A stretch of DNA of 8,622 nt from Desulfobulbaceae bacterium (GTDB lineage Bacteria > Desulfobacterota > Desulfobulbia > Desulfobulbales > Desulfobulbaceae): NCBI GenBank assembly GCA_011322715.1, contig DRLX01000416.1, forward strand, positions 1 to 8,622, in the 5' to 3' direction. A model generated the notes under the pieces. The model searched no databases and was not told the origin of the DNA. It worked only from the letters and a program-made list of their open reading frames with translations. Shown one piece after another: positions 7,023 to 8,622 of the stretch; position 1 is the first letter of the stretch, and every line of letters begins with the position of its first letter. The position numbers and the translations under genes are program-made.

Positions 7023-8352
7023 GATATTGTGGAAGATTGTATCAGTCGGTCTTGTTTTTATATCATGGTTGGGGCTTTCTGCTCCGCAGTCCTTTGGCCT
7101 GGATCTCGCCACGGCCCTGGCCCTGGCAAAACAAAATGATGCCGTTTTCAGAGCCGAGACCATGGAGGCGCGGGCAAAGGATGCCGATGGCTGGTCCTCG
7201 GTGGCCGCTCTTGGGCCGAGGGTCACTGTTTCGGATAAGGCGATGCGCAGCAGGGTTAATTATTCTCCTGACGAGTCGGCCGGACTGGAGGACAGGCACC
7301 TTACATTCAGCGATAATGAGGCAACCATTTCCCTGGATCAGCCCCTACTCGATATGGAGAAAATTTACACCGCCAGGCGGGGCGGCAATGAAATGGATAT
7401 CGCAGCCCTGGAGCGGGTAAAGGCCCGGGAAGAACTCATTGTCAGGGTGATTGAGCGCTATTTTTCTCTGCTCTCGGTTCGGGACGAAGTGGGCCTGGCA
7501 AACTCGAAACTGCAGATTCTAACAAGTCAGTTGCAGACGGCCCGGGCCGGCCATGATCTGGGTCTGGGAGATCAATCCGATTTGTTCGACATTCAGGCCC
7601 GTTATGAGACGACCAGGGCTACCCTGGCCCTGCTTCTTGCCAAGTTGAATGATGCCCGGGAAGCTCTTGCCGAACTTCTTGGAGTTCCAATCGATGGTGA
7701 GTTGGAAGGACTGGATGTTGATAAGGTTTTTTCGGCACCCGAAAATGAGATTGACTACTGGCTGGGACAAGCTGAAGAACAAAACAATACCTGCCGCATC
7801 AGCAGACTGCAGGCAGAGGCTGCCCGGCTGGACGGCAAGATTGTTGCCAGTCGTTTCCTACCGTCGGTCAGTTTTTTTGTGGAGTATGAACGAACCAGTC
7901 CTGAAAATGATCTGGTCGGGTATGGATGGAATCGGGAGCGGACCGACTATGGTTTGAAACTGCAGATGGAGCTTCTGAGCGGGGGGCGTGATGTTGCCGA
8001 AGTGGTTGCCCGTAAGCGGCGTTACAAAGCTGCACGGCAACGGGTCATTGCCACCCGTCGATCCGTCATCCGGCAGACGAAGTCGATCTGGAACAGGTTG
8101 CAGGAGATACTGGAATCGATAGAGTTCTATGAAAAGGCGGTTGCCGCCAACAAAAGATCGCTGCAGATTAAGGAGGCCGGCTACCAGGAAGGACTGCAAA
8201 CCATGCTGGATGTCCTCAATGTGCAGAAAGATTATTTCATTGCCAGTAACAAGTACCAAAATGCTCGATATGACTATGTGATAACCTTAACAAAGTTCAA
8301 GCAGCTGGTTGGTGGCCTTGCCGATATTGAGGAAAATTTAACAGCCCGCTAA
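7006..8352 (+). CDS. tolC: TolC-family outer-membrane channel of the T1SS
   Basis: This forms the outer-membrane exit duct for the exporter. From GTG 7006 the precursor is 448 aa, the usual TolC size (454 aa if GTG 6988 is used). A signal peptide has basic MKRSIK, a hydrophobic core (about 8-25) and probable cleavage near SFG-31, leaving LDLATALALAKQND, the standard family N-terminus. The two-fold internal repeat is clear: coiled segments with GLGDQSDLFDIQARY (186-200) in the first half and EGLQTMLDVLNVQKDYF (395-411) in the second. Beta-strand segments occur near 100-115 and 283-325, before the second coil that begins at LLSGGRD. The start overlaps the end of hlyC by 17 bp, so the gene is likely translationally coupled and dedicated to this system rather than a housekeeping tolC. 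No frameshift or truncation is visible. Confidence 0.93.
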   Translation: MKRSIKILWKIVSVGLVFISWLGLSAPQSFGLDLATALALAKQNDAVFRAETMEARAKDADGWSSVAALGPRVTVSDKAMRSRVNYSPDESAGLEDRHLTFSDNEATISLDQPLLDMEKIYTARRGGNEMDIAALERVKAREELIVRVIERYFSLLSVRDEVGLANSKLQILTSQLQTARAGHDLGLGDQSDLFDIQARYETTRATLALLLAKLNDAREALAELLGVPIDGELEGLDVDKVFSAPENEIDYWLGQAEEQNNTCRISRLQAEAARLDGKIVASRFLPSVSFFVEYERTSPENDLVGYGWNRERTDYGLKLQMELLSGGRDVAEVVARKRRYKAARQRVIATRRSVIRQTKSIWNRLQEILESIEFYEKAVAANKRSLQIKEAGYQEGLQTMLDVLNVQKDYFIASNKYQNARYDYVITLTKFKQLVGGLADIEENLTAR

Positions 8353-8363
8353 GTGTAGCGGCT
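8343..8363 (+). other. Imperfect hairpin over the tolC stop codon
   Basis: AGCCCGCTA (8343-8351) pairs with TAGCGGCT (8356-8363) around the loop AGTG, giving eight base pairs with one bulged C. It spans the TAA stop (8350-8352). No T-run follows, so it is not a standard intrinsic terminator. It might stabilise the 3' end of the operon transcript or be coincidental. Confidence 0.35.
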
Positions 8364-8366
8364 CGG

Positions 8367-8399
8367 AATAATGAACGCCCGGGCGCAAAATAATGACGC
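8367..8399. repeat. Short direct repeat around a palindrome, possible mobile-element end
   Basis: AATAATGA occurs at 8367-8374 (followed by ACGC) and again at 8389-8396 (followed by CGC), a 22-bp period. The perfect palindrome CGCCCGGGCG (8376-8385) lies between them. A TGTAGCGG stretch begins at 8354. Closely spaced repeats of about 20 bp behind a TGT terminus are a feature of IS21-, Tn7- and Tn5053-type ends, but I see no transposase and no second end, so this is only a suggestion. Confidence 0.25.
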
Positions 8400-8442
8400 A
8401 GGGCTCACATTAAAGGTCAATAAGAATTCCGGCATTTTTCAG

Positions 8443-8611
8443 TTATAGAGGTATCCCCGCAGCAAGCATTTCGACCTCGATTTCTTGAGTTAGTCCAGGT
8501 GATAATTTCCCCCCGCAGAAAAGAACGAATTACTTTTGGCTGCCCATTAACCGCATTGGCAAGAGTCTTCACGTAAAGGGAGTTGTCGGCTGAGGACAAA
8601 CAGAAAGTTGA
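8443..8611 (-). pseudogene. Possible frameshifted small ORF or gene remnant, function unknown
   Basis: On the minus strand a frame runs from a TAA at 8614-8612 through SSADNSLYVKTLANAVNG to KVIRSFLRG, where it meets a run of six G (plus-strand C-run 8509-8514). Reading on in the same frame gives an unstructured, Arg/Asn/Cys-rich tail. Removing one G instead gives GKLSPGLTQEIEVEMLAAG, then IPL and a TAA at 8445-8443, which looks much more like natural protein. The joined product resembles a short helix-turn-helix-like or C-terminal fragment. I do not recognise the family, and there is no good ATG or ribosome binding site. It could be a decayed gene converging on the operon, or chance. Confidence 0.22.
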
Positions 8612-8622
8612 TTAGATTCTAA

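Overview
The window looks like a chromosomal segment from a Gram-negative bacterium of roughly 50-55% GC (estimated by eye). The outer-membrane TolC-type gene and the complete type I secretion system (T1SS) establish the envelope type. Codon use and gene style would fit a Desulfobacterota (deltaproteobacterial) relative, but that is only a guess. Five genes lie on the + strand in one tightly packed array, so the window is essentially one secretion operon.

Layout. (1) Positions 2-2848 are the C-terminal 949 residues of a very large secreted protein that begins upstream. It has five tandem cadherin-like/VCBS-type repeats, a divergent Trp-rich module, an EF-hand-type calcium-binding block, an acidic tail with an exact 30-residue repeat, and a C-terminal end expected to carry the T1SS signal. 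(2) Positions 2849-2972 are a T-rich spacer. (3) Positions 2973-5120 encode an HlyB-type ABC exporter with a catalytically dead C39-like N-terminal domain. (4) Positions 5113-6465 encode an HlyD-type membrane fusion protein whose start overlaps the exporter. (5) Positions 6468-7022 encode an HlyC-family lysine acyltransferase with both catalytic residues. (6) Positions 7006-8352 encode a TolC-family outer-membrane channel. (7) Positions 8353-8622 hold no convincing intact gene. They contain an imperfect hairpin, a short direct repeat around a palindrome, and what may be a frameshifted minus-strand remnant.

How the genes work together. The ABC exporter, fusion protein and outer-membrane channel would form a continuous conduit for the giant protein encoded first. 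The HlyC homologue suggests that something exported here is fatty-acylated on lysine. This is the most unusual aspect of the locus. HlyC enzymes are known from pore-forming RTX toxins and normally precede the toxin gene, whereas here the gene sits between hlyD and tolC, and the only visible substrate is an adhesin-like protein with no RTX nonapeptides. The visible 949 residues contain only four lysines, which sharply limits the possible acylation sites unless they lie in the part of the protein upstream of the window.
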